A stretch of DNA of 64,000 nt from Leuconostoc inhae (lineage in GTDB: Bacteria; Bacillota; Bacilli; Lactobacillales; Lactobacillaceae), in assembly GCF_019656015.1 (NCBI RefSeq), contig NZ_BPKW01000004.1, forward strand, positions 207,805 to 271,804, given 5' to 3'. Shown here in pieces: positions 61,862 to 64,000 of the stretch. The stretch's first letter is position 1, and each line of letters begins with the position of its first letter. A model generated the notes under the pieces. It was not told the DNA's origin and did no database searches. It saw nothing but the letters and a program-made list of their open reading frames with translations. A program made the position numbers and the translations under genes.

Positions 61862-62722
61862 ATGACAATTAGTTGGATACAAGCAAGTATTCTAGGTATC
61901 TTTGCTAGTTTATCGTCTATGCCAGGAATGGCAGGCTCTACAATTGGTAATTATACATTAGGACGTCCATTAGTTGGTGGCTTAGTCTGTGGACTTGTTC
62001 TAGGAGACTTAAAAACAGGTATTGCAGCTGGTGTGGCTATGCAGTTAGTTTATATTGCATTAGTAACACCTGGCGGTACCGTTTCTGCAGATTTGCGAGC
62101 AGTATCATATATTGGGATACCACTTGCTATGGTGGCCATCCATTCACAAGGTTTAGCAGCAACATCTGCTAATGCTGCAGATTTAGCTAAGTCAATGGGC
62201 ACGTTGGTTGGTACTGTTGGTACAGTATTATTTTACGGCACTGCAACAATGAACTTAGTTTGGCAACATATTGGTTGGCGTGCGGTTGAAAAAGGCGAAT
62301 TTAAAAAATTATACGCGGTTGATTGGGGTTATCCTTGGATTTCACATTTGTTTTTCTCTTTCATTCCAACAGTATTAATGACACATTTTGGTTCGAGTGC
62401 TGTTCATGCACTTAGAACAGCGTTGCCTATGGATGGCATTCCAATGAAAACGTTGTTTACTGTTGGGGCATTGCTACCTTGTGTTGGTATTGCTATTTTG
62501 TTAAAGCAAATAGTTGAAGGCCCGATTGATTTTATACCATTCTTTGTGGGATTTACATTTGCGGCCTCACTAAAATTAAACTTAGTTTCAGTTACTGTTA
62601 TATCACTTATTTTTGCAATGATCTTTTACAAGTTGGACATGGCAATTAGTACTAATCGACAGCCAGTACCGAATGGTCCAAATGGCATAATAGATGATGA
62701 TGAGGAAGAGGAGGATATTTAA
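61862..62722 (+). CDS. Mannose-family PTS EIIC component
   Basis: Membrane channel component, 286 residues with about eight hydrophobic segments. Typical stretches are TIGNYTLGRPLVGGLVCGLVLGDLKTGIAAGVAMQLVYIALVTPGG. The acidic C-terminus (DDDEEEEDI) is unusual in being a run of Asp and Glu. I start at ATG 61862 behind AGGTGAGG; a GTG at 61853 is within that site. IIC and IID form the translocation unit together. It ends 1 base before the IID start. Confidence 0.93.
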   Translation: MTISWIQASILGIFASLSSMPGMAGSTIGNYTLGRPLVGGLVCGLVLGDLKTGIAAGVAMQLVYIALVTPGGTVSADLRAVSYIGIPLAMVAIHSQGLAATSANAADLAKSMGTLVGTVGTVLFYGTATMNLVWQHIGWRAVEKGEFKKLYAVDWGYPWISHLFFSFIPTVLMTHFGSSAVHALRTALPMDGIPMKTLFTVGALLPCVGIAILLKQIVEGPIDFIPFFVGFTFAASLKLNLVSVTVISLIFAMIFYKLDMAISTNRQPVPNGPNGIIDDDEEEEDI

Positions 62723-62723
62723 A

Positions 62724-63578
62724 ATGGCAAATACAGAAAAAAAGACACTTTCTCGTAAAACTTTAAATAAATCTTTTCATCACTGGTTTTATGGACATTT
62801 GACGGTATTTTCTCAAGAACATATGCAGACGTTTGGTTACCTAACTTCGATGTTACCCATTGTTGAGGAATTGTATGACAACAAAGAAGATCAAGAAAAG
62901 GCAATGAAGACTTATACGGCCTTCTTCAATACGGAACCGCAACTTGGAACTGTCATTGTTGGTATTACTGCTAGTTTGGAAGAAGCACGAGCTAGCCAAG
63001 GAATTGACGTTGGCGAGGTGGATGACACGACAATCAATGGCCTACGTGCAGGTCTTATGGGTCCAATTGCCGGTATTGGTGATTCACTTGTTGTTGGTAC
63101 ATTAATTCCGGTTATTTTAGGTATTGCTCTTGGCATGTCATCAGGTGGTTCACCATTAGGTGCGATATTTTATATTATTGTGTGGAACTTACTTGGCTAC
63201 TTTGGTATGCGATTTGCTTATTTCAAGGGATACGAATTAGGTGATAAAGCTGTTGGCATTTTAATCGGTGCGCAGGGAAAAGCGGTTAGAAAAGCGATTG
63301 CAACCATTGGCGGTATGGTTGTTGGTGGTGTCGCTGCAACTTGGGTGACTGTAAAAACATCGTTTAGGCTCACAAATGGTTCTGGAAAGGCATATTTGGT
63401 GCTACAAGACCAACTTGACTCTGTCTATCCAGGATTGTTGACAGCCTTATTCATAGTTCTCTGCTGGTGGTTAATGGCTAAAAAAAATATTTCTCCTATT
63501 AAGGTTATGTTACTTTTGGTAGTCGTTGCACTCGTTGGTGTACTAGTTGGTTTCTTTAATCCAGGTTTAACATATTAA
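62724..63578 (+). CDS. Mannose-family PTS EIID component
   Basis: Second membrane component, 284 residues. The family segment SFHHWFYGHLTVFSQEHMQTFGYLTSMLPIVEELY is near the N-terminus, and AFFNTEPQLGTVIVGITASLEEARA and GPIAGIGDSLVVGTLIPVILG follow. Membrane segments are concentrated in the C-terminal half. Start ATG 62724 with GAGGA (62711-62715) upstream; the frame opens 30 bases earlier inside IIC. The small membrane protein gene follows 20 bases later. Confidence 0.95.
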   Translation: MANTEKKTLSRKTLNKSFHHWFYGHLTVFSQEHMQTFGYLTSMLPIVEELYDNKEDQEKAMKTYTAFFNTEPQLGTVIVGITASLEEARASQGIDVGEVDDTTINGLRAGLMGPIAGIGDSLVVGTLIPVILGIALGMSSGGSPLGAIFYIIVWNLLGYFGMRFAYFKGYELGDKAVGILIGAQGKAVRKAIATIGGMVVGGVAATWVTVKTSFRLTNGSGKAYLVLQDQLDSVYPGLLTALFIVLCWWLMAKKNISPIKVMLLLVVVALVGVLVGFFNPGLTY

Positions 63579-63598
63579 TTAGTGTTGAGGGGCGGGAA

Positions 63599-63895
63599 AT
63601 GACAATAAATACTGACAAAATAGAAAAAGCTTATAAAACAGAAATACTATTTCAGGAACGCATGATTCGTAATTTACAGCATTGGCAATCAATTTTTTCA
63701 CTTTTGACAGGTATTGGTGTATTATTAATTTATTTTTTTAAAAACAAAAATATTTGGTTTTTAGGTACGGGTATAGGACTATTTATAATTGGTATACTAG
63801 TTATATTGACTGTTGGATATGCAATCTATACTGGTAAAAAAAATGTCACGCGAGTCATTGAACGCTACGAAAATATCGAAAAAAAAACTGGCTAA
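63599..63895 (+). CDS. Small membrane protein downstream of the PTS genes
   Basis: I do not recognise the family. The 98-residue protein has a charged N-terminal helix (about 1-30), two membrane segments (about 30-48 and 53-75, separated by KNKNIWFLG), and a charged C-terminal tail (KKNVTRVIERYENIEKKTG) that may form a short helix. It follows the IID gene by 20 bases with GGGGCGGG upstream, so it is probably cotranscribed. It is not ManO (DUF956), which is soluble. It could be an accessory to the transporter; that is a guess. Confidence 0.7.
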   Translation: MTINTDKIEKAYKTEILFQERMIRNLQHWQSIFSLLTGIGVLLIYFFKNKNIWFLGTGIGLFIIGILVILTVGYAIYTGKKNVTRVIERYENIEKKTG

Positions 63896-64000
63896 ATTTT
63901 TGATAGTATTCAAAAATAAGTACTGCTCCTAAGTCAATAGTTCGGACTCTTTTTTATCTAGGGCTGTTCGGTTAAGCGACTTGCTTGTCGCGATGCACAA
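63896..64000. other. Region after the PTS operon
   Basis: No gene is seen. TTTTTGA/TCAAAAA (63898-63918 area) and AGTC/GACT with a T-run (63936-63957 area) are weak terminator-like pairs. GCGAC/GTCGC near 63976-63992 is another small hairpin, cut by the window end. Nothing can be assigned with confidence. Confidence 0.4.

Noticed and set aside
1..64000. tRNA, rRNA, CRISPR array, insertion sequence, origin of replication
   Set aside because: I looked for cloverleaf-like segments, regularly spaced repeats, transposase motifs and DnaA-box clusters and found none that I could support by eye.

Overview
The window looks like chromosome from a low-GC, heterofermentative lactic acid bacterium, most likely Leuconostoc or a close relative. 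This rests on protein character and gene order: xerD-ribT-scpA-scpB-rluB, cmk-rpsA-der-hup, phoH-ybeY-dgkA-era-recO, and a full shikimate operon led by transketolase. The species cannot be named from the sequence alone. The region is dense, ordinary core chromosome. I see no tRNA or rRNA gene, insertion sequence, prophage, CRISPR array or origin.

Layout. 1-5.2 kb: the 3' part of an M32 carboxypeptidase, an ASCH protein, rpsU, a MarR regulator with its ABC exporter, and a YqeY protein. 5.3-9.5 kb: cvfB, xerD, ribT, scpA, scpB and rluB, overlapping or tightly packed (RNA binding, chromosome dimer resolution, condensin partners, ribosome modification). 9.5-10.4 kb: FMN riboswitch and riboflavin transporter ribU. 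10.4-15.3 kb: LysM protein, cmk, rpsA, der, HU, CsbD. 15.5-19.5 kb: TPR protein, cca, dfrA, degV. 19.6-21.2 kb: nucleoside hydrolase plus ECF S-component behind a leader resembling a class-I preQ1 riboswitch, possibly a queuosine salvage pair.

21.2-32.1 kb is the centre of interest: tkt-aroE-aroF-aroB-aroC-aroA-tyrA-aroK/chorismate mutase-pheA-like-aroD. It has a consensus promoter (TTGACA-17-TATAAT), then a 19-codon leader peptide ending in Tyr-Tyr-Tyr-Phe-Trp-Phe-Met, then mutually exclusive RNA hairpins ending in a terminator. This has the layout of trp-type ribosome-mediated attenuation responding to all three aromatic amino acids. A second terminator-like hairpin lies directly before the tkt Shine-Dalgarno. 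Transketolase supplies erythrose-4-phosphate, the aro enzymes lead to chorismate, and the last genes branch to tyrosine and phenylalanine.

32.1-44.1 kb: yjzD-like protein (minus strand), dnaE, pyk, amtB, phoH-ybeY-dgkA, era-recO-asparaginase-phosphatase. 44.2-49.3 kb: hom-thrB-lysC on the minus strand, divergent from thrC (aspartate to threonine). 49.4-60.6 kb: glyA, 5-formyl-THF cyclo-ligase, DoxX protein, an amidase pair on the minus strand, ackA, class 1A dihydroorotate dehydrogenase (minus), an ABC-F protein, dprA, topA. 60.8-63.9 kb: mannose-family PTS (IIA, IIB, IIC, IID and a small membrane protein) behind a promoter with a perfectly palindromic cre site.

Main points for a second look: the aromatic leader attenuator with its tandem terminator, the preQ1-like leader, the short PheA-like protein without an ACT domain, the shikimate kinase-chorismate mutase fusion, and the MarR operator that encloses its promoter.
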